A DNA stretch of 7,276 nucleotides from Pseudomonadota bacterium (GCA_023430065.1 JAEZCG010000158.1:1-7276), one strand, 5' to 3'; shown: positions 1 to 5,639, counted from the first letter of the stretch. The notes: generated by a model not told the origin, from the sequence alone. Numbers and translations: made by a program.

Positions 1-858
1 ACCGATATCAAGATCTCGGACTTCGGCGCCGCGCTCACCAGCGCCTCGGAGACCACGCAGGTCAGCGGCGTCGGCTCGCCCGCCTACATGTCTCCCGAGC
101 AGGTGCAGGAGCAGCCGCTCTCGCACCAGACCGACATCTTCTCGCTCGGCGTGGTCATGTACCAGCTGCTCACCGGCACGCTGCCATTCAAGGCCACCAA
201 CAACTACAGCATGGTGTTCCAGATCATCAACGTCGATCCGCCACCGCCGAGCATCTTCCGTCCGGAGATTCCGGCCAGCCTCGACCTGGTGGTGAAGCGT
301 GCGCTGCAAAAACGCGTGGAGAGTCGCTATGCGACCTGGGAGGAGTTCGCCCAGGACTTGGTGGACATCTTCACCCACCTGAAGAAGACGCCCGAGCAAC
401 CGGTGCCGGACACCGAGAAGTTCAATACCCTGCGGCGGCTGCAGTTCTTCCGCAACTTCGGTGACGTCGACCTGTGGCAGGTCCTGCACATCGCCAACTG
501 GTCTCGCGTGCGCGCGGGTACTATGCTGATCCGCGAGGGTGAAGCCGGCACCTCTTTCTACATTCTCGCCGGCGGCGAGGTGGACGTGACGCGCAACGCA
601 CGCATGCTCACGGTGCTGCGCTCGGGCGAATGCTTCGGCGAGATGGCCTACCTCGGTCGGCGCAGCTTCAGGCGCAGCGCCAGCATCCGCTCACGCACGG
701 ACGCCACGCTGGTCGAGATTCGTCCCGACGCACTGGAAGCGGCGACCGAAAGCTGCCGCCACTGCTTCACCGCTGCGTTCCTCGAGCTGCTGGTGGCGCG
801 CCTCGACGCCGCCGACGTGCGCCTGTCCGAGCTGCTCGAGCGCAACGCCGTCGTCTGA
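1..858 (+). CDS. Ser/Thr protein kinase with C-terminal cyclic-nucleotide-binding domain (5' partial)
   Basis: The reading frame is open from base 1, so the N-terminal lobe and catalytic loop lie outside the window; 285 residues are visible. They start in kinase subdomain VII (DFG at residues 7-9). They continue through a Thr/Ser-rich activation segment, subdomain VIII (SPE, 31-33, replacing APE) and subdomain IX (DIFSLG, 45-50), to the conserved Arg of subdomain XI near residue 109. After a linker (about 125-145), residues 148-250 form a CRP/PKA-type cNMP-binding domain. Its phosphate-binding cassette is FGEM (212-215) followed by RSAS (225-228), retaining the Glu and Arg that hold the cyclic phosphate and resembling CAP's Arg-Ser pair. 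The protein probably phosphorylates cytoplasmic targets under control of a cyclic nucleotide. No transmembrane segment is visible. The order kinase then cNBD is the reverse of eukaryotic PKG. Ligand and substrate are unknown. Confidence 0.9.
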   Translation, partial: TDIKISDFGAALTSASETTQVSGVGSPAYMSPEQVQEQPLSHQTDIFSLGVVMYQLLTGTLPFKATNNYSMVFQIINVDPPPPSIFRPEIPASLDLVVKRALQKRVESRYATWEEFAQDLVDIFTHLKKTPEQPVPDTEKFNTLRRLQFFRNFGDVDLWQVLHIANWSRVRAGTMLIREGEAGTSFYILAGGEVDVTRNARMLTVLRSGECFGEMAYLGRRSFRRSASIRSRTDATLVEIRPDALEAATESCRHCFTAAFLELLVARLDAADVRLSELLERNAVV

Positions 859-882
859 CCGACCGGCTCGGATGAATCGCGC

Positions 883-888
883 TATCAT
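883..888 (+). promoter_or_regulatory. Possible -10 element before the rhodanese-tusA-coq7 group
   Basis: TATCAT lies in the 62-base gap after the kinase stop and would start transcription near 895, about 26 bases before the rhodanese ATG. I see no good -35 hexamer at the usual spacing, so this is a weak call. If real, the following genes are transcribed independently of the kinase. Confidence 0.3.
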
Positions 889-920
889 CGTTCGCCCGTT
901 CCCAGTGCCGATCACAGACG

Positions 921-1238
921 ATGGTAGACGACATCACCGTCCAGCAGCTGCGCGAAATGCAGGCCGCTGCGCCTGTCTCGCTGCTCGACGTGCGCACCGA
1001 TGCCGAAGTCGAGCGCGGCGTGATCGCCGGGGCGCGGCACATTCCGCTGCACATGCTGCCGATGCGCTGCGGCGAGCTCGATCCGGGCGCGACGCTGGTG
1101 GTGTACTGCCAGTCGGGCGGCCGGTCCGCCCAGGCGTGCGGCTGGCTGTCCTCGCAGGGCTTCGGGCGCGTCACCAACCTGCAGGGCGGCATCCTCGCCT
1201 GGGTGCGCGAAGGCCACCCGCTCACACGGCTTTCCTGA
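921..1238 (+). CDS. Single-domain rhodanese-like sulfurtransferase
   Basis: The 105-residue protein is the size of a lone rhodanese domain (PspE/GlpE class). Recognisable elements are LLDVRT (21-26), the GARHIP segment (37-42) and the active-site loop CQSGGRS (63-69), in which Cys63 would carry the persulfide and Arg68 closes the loop. A typical C-terminal stretch follows (NLQGGILAW). No signal peptide is visible, so it should act in the cytoplasm, moving sulfane sulfur from thiosulfate or a persulfide to a thiol acceptor. The tusA-like gene starts 19 bases downstream, which suggests TusA is an acceptor or donor partner (inference). The ATG at 921 has no clear Shine-Dalgarno sequence. It was chosen because it is the only start that gives a complete domain without a foreign extension. 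Confidence 0.88.
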   Translation: MVDDITVQQLREMQAAAPVSLLDVRTDAEVERGVIAGARHIPLHMLPMRCGELDPGATLVVYCQSGGRSAQACGWLSSQGFGRVTNLQGGILAWVREGHPLTRLS

Positions 1239-1257
1239 AGGGCGCATGGAGTCTGAC

Positions 1258-1491
1258 ATGCGCCCCGATCGGGAACTGGACGCGCGCGGACTGAAGTGCC
1301 CGCTGCCGATCCTGCGCACGAAGAAGGCGCTCAACGAGATGGCAGGTGGGCAGACGCTGCACGTGGTGGCGACCGATCCCGGTTCCGTGCGCGACTTCCA
1401 GGCATTCGCCCGGCAGACCGGGCATGACCTGCTCAGCTCCACGGCCGGCGAAGGTGAGTATCGCTTCCTGCTGCGCAAGAAGATCACATGA
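1258..1491 (+). CDS. TusA/SirA-family sulfur carrier protein
   Basis: The 77-residue protein carries the family signature: [14 protein letters not shown], with the sulfur-accepting Cys14 in the CPLP motif at the start of the first helix, then a DPGS turn and the usual short beta-alpha-beta fold. Family members relay persulfide sulfur for tRNA thiolation, cofactor synthesis or sulfur oxidation; which applies here cannot be read from sequence. The start at 1258 is preferred because GGAG (1248-1251) precedes it by six bases. An in-frame ATG at 1246 would add four residues but has only three bases after its AAGGG. The stop overlaps the coq7 start as ATGA, implying translational coupling. I give no symbol because TusA paralogues differ in role. 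Confidence 0.88.
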   Translation: MRPDRELDARGLKCPLPILRTKKALNEMAGGQTLHVVATDPGSVRDFQAFARQTGHDLLSSTAGEGEYRFLLRKKIT

Positions 1492-2111
1492 GCCTGGACC
1501 GCTTCATCGTCCCGCTCGACCGCGCGCTGCGCACGCTGTTCGCCACTCCGCACTCGAGCCGGCGGACCCCTGGCGAGGAGTTGCCCGAGGCCCGGCTGGA
1601 CGAGGCCGCGCGCCGGTTGTCGGGCGCGCTGATGCGCATCAACCACACCGGCGAGGTCTGCGCCCAGGCGTTGTACGAGGGGCAGATGCTGGTGGCGCGT
1701 GAGCCGCGCGTGCAGAAGCTGCTGGAGCATGCCGCGCGCGAGGAGACCGAGCACCTGGCCTGGACCGAATCGCGGCTGCGCGAACTGGGTGCGCGCAAGA
1801 GCCTGCTCGATCCGCTCTTCTATGCCGGCTCCCTGGCGCTCGGGGCCGGTGCCGGCCTATTGGGCGACCGCTGGAGCCTGGGCTTCCTCGCCGAGACCGA
1901 GCGCCAGGTGGAGCAACACCTGACCGGACACATGGAGCGCCTGCCTGCCGCCGATGCCAGGAGCCGGGCAGTGGTCGAGCAGATGCGTGCCGACGAGGCC
2001 GGCCACGCCATGAGCGCGGAACGCGAGGGCGCTGCGCGGCTACCGCTGCCAGCCAGGATGGCGATGCGGCTGGCGGCACGGGTGATGACCGGCACCACCC
2101 GCTACCTCTGA
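1488..2111 (+). CDS. coq7: Coq7, 2-polyprenyl-3-methyl-6-methoxy-1,4-benzoquinone monooxygenase
   Basis: This di-iron hydroxylase adds the last ring hydroxyl before the final methylation of ubiquinone, using O2. The 207-residue protein has the ferritin-like ligand set in order: Glu56 (in NHTGEVC), Glu86 and His89 (EETEH), Glu138 ([10 protein letters not shown]), then Glu170 and His173 (DEAGH). The spacing of the first four equals that of human COQ7 (+30, +33, +82). The hydrophobic stretch at about 108-125 fits the membrane-contacting helices of the family. Family-typical motifs such as DRWSLGF and the MRADEA region are intact, so the enzyme looks functional. Its ATG overlaps the tusA-like stop by four bases. 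It ends 20 bases from the convergent osmC-like gene, with no strong terminator between them. Confidence 0.95.
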   Translation: MSLDRFIVPLDRALRTLFATPHSSRRTPGEELPEARLDEAARRLSGALMRINHTGEVCAQALYEGQMLVAREPRVQKLLEHAAREETEHLAWTESRLRELGARKSLLDPLFYAGSLALGAGAGLLGDRWSLGFLAETERQVEQHLTGHMERLPAADARSRAVVEQMRADEAGHAMSAEREGAARLPLPARMAMRLAARVMTGTTRYL

Positions 2112-2131
2112 ACGACCGGTCTATCCGGCTC

Positions 2132-2557
2132 CTAGCCCTGGTTTGCGGCGCGGATCTCGAAATCGTGCGAGATCTGCGCGGTCTTGCCCAGCATGATCGA
2201 GGCTGAGCAGTACTTTTCCGCCGACAGTTCGATCGCGCGCGCCACGTGACGCGGATCGACGTCGATACCGGTGACGACGAAGTGGAAGTGGATGCGCGTG
2301 AACACCTTCGGGTCCTGCGGCGCGCGTTCCGCCTCGATCTCGATGTGACAGTCGGTCACCTTCTGGCGCGCCTTGCGCAGGATCGCGATCACGTCGTAGG
2401 CCGTGCATCCACCCGTTCCCGCCAGCACCGTCTCCATGGGCCGCGGCCCCAGATTCCGGCCGCCACCCTCGGCGGCACCGTCCATGAGGATGGTGTGGCT
2501 GCTTTCGGTCTCCGCCAGGAAGCTCACGCCTTCCACCCATTTGATGCGAACTTTCAT
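2132..2557 (-). CDS. OsmC family protein, YhfA-like
   Basis: The 141-residue protein matches the small YhfA-type branch of the OsmC/Ohr superfamily. It has an N-terminal MKVRIKWVEGVSF strand, the GGRNLGPRPME loop, Cys51 in GTGGCTAYD and Cys117 in SAEKYCSAS. Those two cysteines sit where OsmC/Ohr peroxidases have their peroxidatic and resolving pair, so thiol-dependent reduction of organic hydroperoxides is possible. YhfA-type members are poorly characterised, however. The ATG at 2557 is chosen because family similarity begins there and GAGG lies eight bases upstream (plus-strand 2566-2569). The frame stays open upstream to an ATG at 2704, but those 49 residues are not OsmC-like. The gene converges on coq7 and diverges from the RNA element and petABC. 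Confidence 0.92.
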   Translation of the reverse strand: MKVRIKWVEGVSFLAETESSHTILMDGAAEGGGRNLGPRPMETVLAGTGGCTAYDVIAILRKARQKVTDCHIEIEAERAPQDPKVFTRIHFHFVVTGIDVDPRHVARAIELSAEKYCSASIMLGKTAQISHDFEIRAANQG

Positions 2558-2628
2558 TGTCTTAGCCTCATCTGCCGGCCGCTCGTGCGCGGCGCGACCG
2601 GTTGTTAGGTGCGGCGCAGCAAAAAAGC

Positions 2629-2657
2629 TTGCGCTCGTGCACTGCTTCTGGAACAAT
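2629..2657 (+). promoter_or_regulatory. Possible sigma-70-like promoter for the orphan-terminator transcript
   Basis: TTGCGC (2629-2634) and AACAAT (2652-2657) are separated by exactly 17 bases. They match the -35 and -10 consensus at three and four of six positions. Initiation would fall near 2664-2667, at the foot of a stable hairpin, which fits a small RNA start. The match is modest, so this rests on position as much as on sequence. Confidence 0.35.
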
Positions 2658-2663
2658 TCGCAT

Positions 2664-2755
2664 GTCGGTTGCACGCGCAAGCGCGCAACACCAGTCTCCT
2701 CCATCCTCCTCCTAAGGTGGATTTAAGCGCAACCTATTGGTTGCGCTTTTTTTTT
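2664..2755 (+). ncRNA. Candidate small regulatory RNA (or leader attenuator) between osmC-like gene and petA
   Basis: About 92 bases with the layout of a bacterial trans-acting RNA. The first element is a 5' hairpin: GTTGC 2668-2672 pairs with GCAAC 2685-2689, then after one A/C mismatch CGC 2674-2676 pairs with GCG 2681-2683, closing a GCAA tetraloop. Next comes a CU-rich stretch (about 2690-2715) containing CCTCCTCCT at 2705-2713, able to pair with Shine-Dalgarno sequences. That run could sit in a loop closed by CCA/CC (2701-2706) and GGTGG (2716-2720). Last is an intrinsic terminator ending in nine T. No protein-coding frame explains the terminator. Strands of the 5' hairpin can also pair with terminator strands (2667-2672 with 2729-2734; 2683-2689 with 2740-2746), so a transcription attenuator ahead of petABC is an alternative. 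The 5' end is inferred. I recognise no known RNA family. Confidence 0.5.
2725..2755 (+). terminator. Strong intrinsic terminator without an upstream gene
   Basis: A perfect 10-base-pair stem (2725-2734 with 2739-2748) closes a TATT loop, and T runs from 2747 to 2755. On the minus strand the stem is followed by only a weak TTAAAT, so it works mainly on plus-strand transcripts. The nearest plus-strand gene upstream is coq7, over 600 bases away and beyond the oppositely oriented osmC-like gene, so it must end a non-coding transcript or control read-through towards petA. Confidence 0.85.
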
Positions 2756-2921
2756 GCTGCGCTCTACCCTTCGAGCGTCTGCATCTTCACTCGTCGGCCA
2801 ACGACGCCGTCCCGGCACGCTGCGATGATTGCAACGCAATATGTGCGCTGCGGCGACCGTCCGATCCGTACTCGCGCGACGCCAATTTATCAGCCCGAAT
2901 CAGTAGCTTGAATCGCAAAAG

Positions 2922-2951
2922 CTGATTTCCTGCGCGATATATTCTAGAATA
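2922..2951 (+). promoter_or_regulatory. Probable petABC promoter with a 12-base palindrome over the -10 region
   Basis: TAGAAT (2945-2950) is a good -10 match, with CTGATT (2922-2927) 17 bases upstream as a weak -35. Transcription would start near 2957, giving a leader of about 40 bases. A perfect palindrome, TATTCTAGAATA (2940-2951), covers the -10 and could be an operator or chance. An imperfect dyad (AATCAG 2898-2903 against CTGATT 2922-2927) surrounds the -35. Confidence 0.45.
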
Positions 2952-2997
2952 CGAGGGTTTTGCAACGGCGCAGACAGCGCGCACAGGATCCCTCGGC

Positions 2998-3591
2998 ATG
3001 GCTGAAGGCACGGTAAACAAGCAACGCCGGTACTTGCTCGGCGCCGCCAGTGCGGCCGGCGGCGTGGCGGCGGTTGCGGCGGCGACCCCTTTCTTCGTAA
3101 GCATGTTCCCCAGCGCCCGCGCGCGTGCGGCCGGCGCCCCGGTCGAAGTCGACATCTCGAAAGTCGAGCCGGGCATGATGATTCGTGCGGAATGGCGCAG
3201 CAAGCCGGTGTGGATCCTCCACCGCACGCCGGAAATGGTGAAGTCACTCGATGCGCTCGACCCGGTGGTCGCCGATCCGAACTCCAACCAGCCGATGCAA
3301 CCCGACTACGCCCGGAACGAGACGCGCTCCGTCAAGCCCGAGTGGCTGATCGTGGTGGGCATCTGCACGCACCTGGGCTGTTCCCCGACCGACAAGCTGC
3401 AGGCCGGTGCGGATAGCGGGATGGGCAGCGAATGGAGGGGCGGTTTCTACTGTCCCTGTCACGGTTCCAAGTTCGACCTGGCGGGACGCGTGTTCAAGGA
3501 CATGCCGGCCCCGAGCAACCTGGAAGTCCCGAAACACCAGTTCCTCACCGACACCCGTCTGCTGATCGGTGACGACGGAAAAGGAGCGTGA
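2998..3591 (+). CDS. petA: Rieske iron-sulfur subunit of ubiquinol:cytochrome c reductase
   Basis: The 197-residue protein begins with a Tat-like N-terminus (QRRYLLGAAS, 9-18) followed by one hydrophobic helix (about 14-37) that anchors it to the membrane. The periplasmic head holds the 2Fe-2S site: CTHLGC (Cys123, His125, Cys128) and CPCHGS (Cys152, Cys154, His155). Cys123/Cys152 and the two histidines are cluster ligands; Cys128-Cys154 forms the stabilising disulfide. The family's Pro-rich loop is DMPAPSN (168-174). After Ser157 the sequence is Lys-Phe159, where mitochondrial and alphaproteobacterial proteins have a Tyr hydrogen-bonded to the cluster. The subunit takes the first electron from ubiquinol at the Qo site and passes it to cytochrome c1. 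AGGA at 2985-2988 is a fair ribosome site for the ATG. petB follows after two bases. Confidence 0.97.
   Translation: MAEGTVNKQRRYLLGAASAAGGVAAVAAATPFFVSMFPSARARAAGAPVEVDISKVEPGMMIRAEWRSKPVWILHRTPEMVKSLDALDPVVADPNSNQPMQPDYARNETRSVKPEWLIVVGICTHLGCSPTDKLQAGADSGMGSEWRGGFYCPCHGSKFDLAGRVFKDMPAPSNLEVPKHQFLTDTRLLIGDDGKGA
3581..3586 (+). promoter_or_regulatory. Ribosome binding site that sets the petB start
   Basis: AAGGAG ends seven bases before the ATG at 3594 but only one base before the in-frame GTG at 3588 (which overlaps the petA stop). The spacing favours the ATG as the real petB start. Confidence 0.7.
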
Positions 3592-3593
3592 GC

Positions 3594-4850
3594 ATGACTC
3601 GATCGCAGGCAATGTTGAACTGGATCGACGAGCGCTTCCCGCTCACCAAGCTGTGGAAGGAGCACCTGGCGGAGTACTACGCGCCGAAGAACTTCAACTT
3701 CTGGTACTACTTCGGATCGCTCGCACTGCTGGTGCTGGTGCTGCAGATCGTCACCGGCATCTTCCTGACGATGAACTACAAGCCCGACGCGGCGCAGGCG
3801 TTCGGCTCGGTCGAGTACATCATGCGCGACGTCCCGGGCGGCTGGATCATCCGCTACATGCACTCGACCGGCGCGTCGATGTTCTTCGTGGTCGTGTATC
3901 TGCACATGTTCCGGGCGCTGCTGTACGGATCCCACCGCAAGCCGCGCGAACTGATCTGGGTGCTCGGCGTGCTGATTTACCTGTGTCTGATGGCCGAGGC
4001 CTTCTTCGGGTATCTCCTTCCGTGGGGCCAGATGTCCTACTGGGGCGCGCAGGTGATCGTGAACCTGTTCGGCGCCGTGCCATTCATCGGCGAGGACCTG
4101 GCGGTGTGGATCCGCGGTGACTACGTCGTGTCCGACGCCACGCTGAACCGTTTCTTCGCCTTCCACGTGATTGCGATTCCGCTGGTGCTCCTCGGGCTGG
4201 TGGTCGCGCACATCATTGCGCTGCACGAGGTCGGCTCGAACAATCCCGACGGGGTGGAGATCAAGAAGAACAAGGGACCGGACGGCAGGCCGGTGGACGG
4301 CATTCCGTTCCATCCGTACTACACGGTGAAGGACATGGTCGGAGTGGTGGTCTTCCTGGCTGTGTTCAGCTTCATCATCTTCTTCGCGCCGGAGTTGGGC
4401 GGCTACTTCCTCGAGTACAACAACTTCATTCCGGCCGATCCGCTGAAGACCCCCGCGCACATCGCGCCGGTCTGGTACTTCACGCCCTTCTACGCGATGC
4501 TGCGGGCGGTTCCCGCAATGTTCGGATCGCAGTTCCCCGGGGTAATCGTCATGGGCGCCGCGGTAGTCATCCTGTTCGCCCTGCCCTGGCTGGACCGCAG
4601 CCCCGTCAAGTCCATCCGCTACCGCGGCCCGATCTACAAGTTCGCCCTGGCCCTGTTCGTGGTGAGCTTCGTCGTGCTCGGCTACCTCGGGGTCAAGCCC
4701 ACGGACTTCCTCGGCAAGATCGGCGGCATGGACGCCGCGGTGATCCTGGCGCGCCTGTTCACCTTGGTGTACTTCCTGTTCTTCCTGCTGATGCCCTGGT
4801 ACAGCCGCATCGACAGCACCAGGCCGGAACCCAAGCGGTTGACCCATTGA
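3594..4850 (+). CDS. petB: Cytochrome b subunit of ubiquinol:cytochrome c reductase
   Basis: The 418-residue protein is a full-length, unsplit cytochrome b with eight predicted membrane helices, carrying hemes bL and bH and both quinone sites. Heme ligands are His90 and His104 in helix B and His191 and His206 in helix D. The helix D pair is separated by 14 residues rather than the 13 of mitochondrial cytochrome b. The conserved WG..(S)YWG segment of the Qo region is at 144-151. The Qo motif reads Pro292-Val293-Trp294-Tyr295 (PVWY), replacing PEWY. A hydrophilic insert rich in Lys/Gly/Asp follows GSNNPDG (214-220), as commonly seen in beta/gammaproteobacteria. It sits between petA (2-base gap) and petC (23-base gap) and is surely co-transcribed with them. 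Confidence 0.97.
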   Translation: MTRSQAMLNWIDERFPLTKLWKEHLAEYYAPKNFNFWYYFGSLALLVLVLQIVTGIFLTMNYKPDAAQAFGSVEYIMRDVPGGWIIRYMHSTGASMFFVVVYLHMFRALLYGSHRKPRELIWVLGVLIYLCLMAEAFFGYLLPWGQMSYWGAQVIVNLFGAVPFIGEDLAVWIRGDYVVSDATLNRFFAFHVIAIPLVLLGLVVAHIIALHEVGSNNPDGVEIKKNKGPDGRPVDGIPFHPYYTVKDMVGVVVFLAVFSFIIFFAPELGGYFLEYNNFIPADPLKTPAHIAPVWYFTPFYAMLRAVPAMFGSQFPGVIVMGAAVVILFALPWLDRSPVKSIRYRGPIYKFALALFVVSFVVLGYLGVKPTDFLGKIGGMDAAVILARLFTLVYFLFFLLMPWYSRIDSTRPEPKRLTH

Positions 4851-4873
4851 ACCGAGCATCCGTGGAGCGCGCC

Positions 4874-5614
4874 GTGCGCATCGAAACCATGACCAGGCTT
4901 CTGCTTCTTTTCTTGTTGCTGCCTCTGGGGGCCCATGCCGCCGTAGGCGAACTCCCCCTCGACCGGGCACCGATCGACATCAAGGACGCGGCGTCGATCC
5001 AGCGCGGCGCGCAGGTGTTCGTGAACTATTGCCTCAACTGCCACAGCGCGCAGTACATGCGCTACAACCGCCTGACCGACGTCGGACTGACCGAGCAGCA
5101 GATCGAGGACAACCTGATGTTTGCCGGCAGCAAGGTGGGCGACACCATGACCATCGCCCTGCCCGCAAAGACGGCGGCTCAGTGGTTCGGGGTTGCGCCG
5201 CCCGACCTGTCGGTGATCGCGCGTTCGCGCGGGGCCGACTGGCTCTACACCTACATGCGCGGCTTCTATCGCGACGAGACGCGGTCAACCGGCTGGAACA
5301 ACGTCGCGTTTCCGAGTGTGGGCATGCCGCACGTGCTGTGGGAACAGCAGGGCCAGCAGGTGCTGAAGGTGACCGAGCGCGAGGGTGCGCACGGCACCGA
5401 GCACGTCCAGACCCTTGAACTCGCCAGTCCCGGCACGATGACGCCCGCCGAGTACGACCGGTTGGTGGCCGACCTGGTGAACTACCTGGTGTTCATGGGC
5501 GAACCGATGCGCGCGCAGCGCATGCAAATGGGATACGGCGTGCTGCTCGGCCTGGCCGTGCTCTTCGTGCTGGTGTACCTGCTCAAGAAAGAGTACTGGA
5601 AGGACATCCACTGA
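4874..5614 (+). CDS. petC: Cytochrome c1 subunit of ubiquinol:cytochrome c reductase
   Basis: The protein has a Leu-rich signal peptide ending at AHA (about residues 7-22). The heme c site is CLNCH (Cys53, Cys56, His57), followed by NRLTDVGL. The probable axial Met151 lies in SVGMPHVLWE. One C-terminal membrane anchor (about 222-237) ends in a Lys-rich cytoplasmic tail. The protein takes electrons from the Rieske centre and passes them to a soluble or membrane cytochrome c. The start is uncertain: GTG 4874 has GGAG six bases upstream and gives 246 residues; ATG 4889 gives 241 residues and a cleaner signal peptide but no ribosome site; TTG 4847 overlaps petB. I favour 4874. sspA begins 25 bases after the stop. 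Confidence 0.95.
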   Translation: MRIETMTRLLLLFLLLPLGAHAAVGELPLDRAPIDIKDAASIQRGAQVFVNYCLNCHSAQYMRYNRLTDVGLTEQQIEDNLMFAGSKVGDTMTIALPAKTAAQWFGVAPPDLSVIARSRGADWLYTYMRGFYRDETRSTGWNNVAFPSVGMPHVLWEQQGQQVLKVTEREGAHGTEHVQTLELASPGTMTPAEYDRLVADLVNYLVFMGEPMRAQRMQMGYGVLLGLAVLFVLVYLLKKEYWKDIH

Positions 5615-5639
5615 CCCGCGGGGGAGTACCAACGACACC

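Larger units (their letters stand above)
2614..2762. repeat. 13-base perfect inverted repeat enclosing the orphan terminator element
   Basis: GCGCAGCAAAAAA at 2614-2626 is the exact reverse complement of 2750-2762, which includes the terminator's T-tract and the bases after it. With three mismatches between, GGT (2608-2610) and ACC (2766-2768) extend the pairing. The left arm can also form a local hairpin with 2627-2634. I see no flanking target-site duplication, so a MITE-like origin is possible but not supported by boundaries. As RNA, the long pairing would capture the U-tail of the terminator. Confidence 0.6.

Noticed and set aside
912..1754. 280-residue minus-strand reading frame opposite rhodanese, tusA and coq7
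   Set aside because: Antisense shadow of three clearly recognised genes; no family features.
2121..2129. CTATCCGGC resembles the 3' end of the tRNA-Thr, a possible att-site remnant
   Set aside because: Only nine bases match, 4.6 kb away, with no integrase or mobile gene between; chance is sufficient.
2112..2131. CCGG-TCTAT-CCGG dyad between coq7 and the osmC-like gene as a shared terminator
   Set aside because: The stem is only four base pairs and no T-tract follows on either strand.
2558..2704. In-frame N-terminal extension of the osmC-like gene to an ATG at 2704, preceded by a strong AGGAGGAGG
   Set aside because: The extra 49 residues do not resemble OsmC proteins. The ribosome-like sequence is the complement of the CU-rich RNA core and almost touches the ATG. 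GAGG with good spacing supports the start at 2557.
2792..2806. CGTCG-GCCAA-CGACG hairpin as a terminator or regulatory stem
   Set aside because: Short stem, no T-tract, no conserved context.
2828..2840. ATTGC-AAC-GCAAT inverted repeat as an operator
   Set aside because: Five-base arms are expected by chance in a 440-base gap, and it lies about 80 bases upstream of the promoter candidate with no second copy.
2609..2911. Plus-strand frames across the osmC-petA gap
   Set aside because: They read straight through the intrinsic terminator and show low-complexity, family-less protein sequence.
3459..4970. Long minus-strand reading frame of 503 residues opposite petB
   Set aside because: It is a mirror of GC-rich coding DNA: rich in His, Arg, Glu and Gln with no domain, fully antisense to a certain gene.
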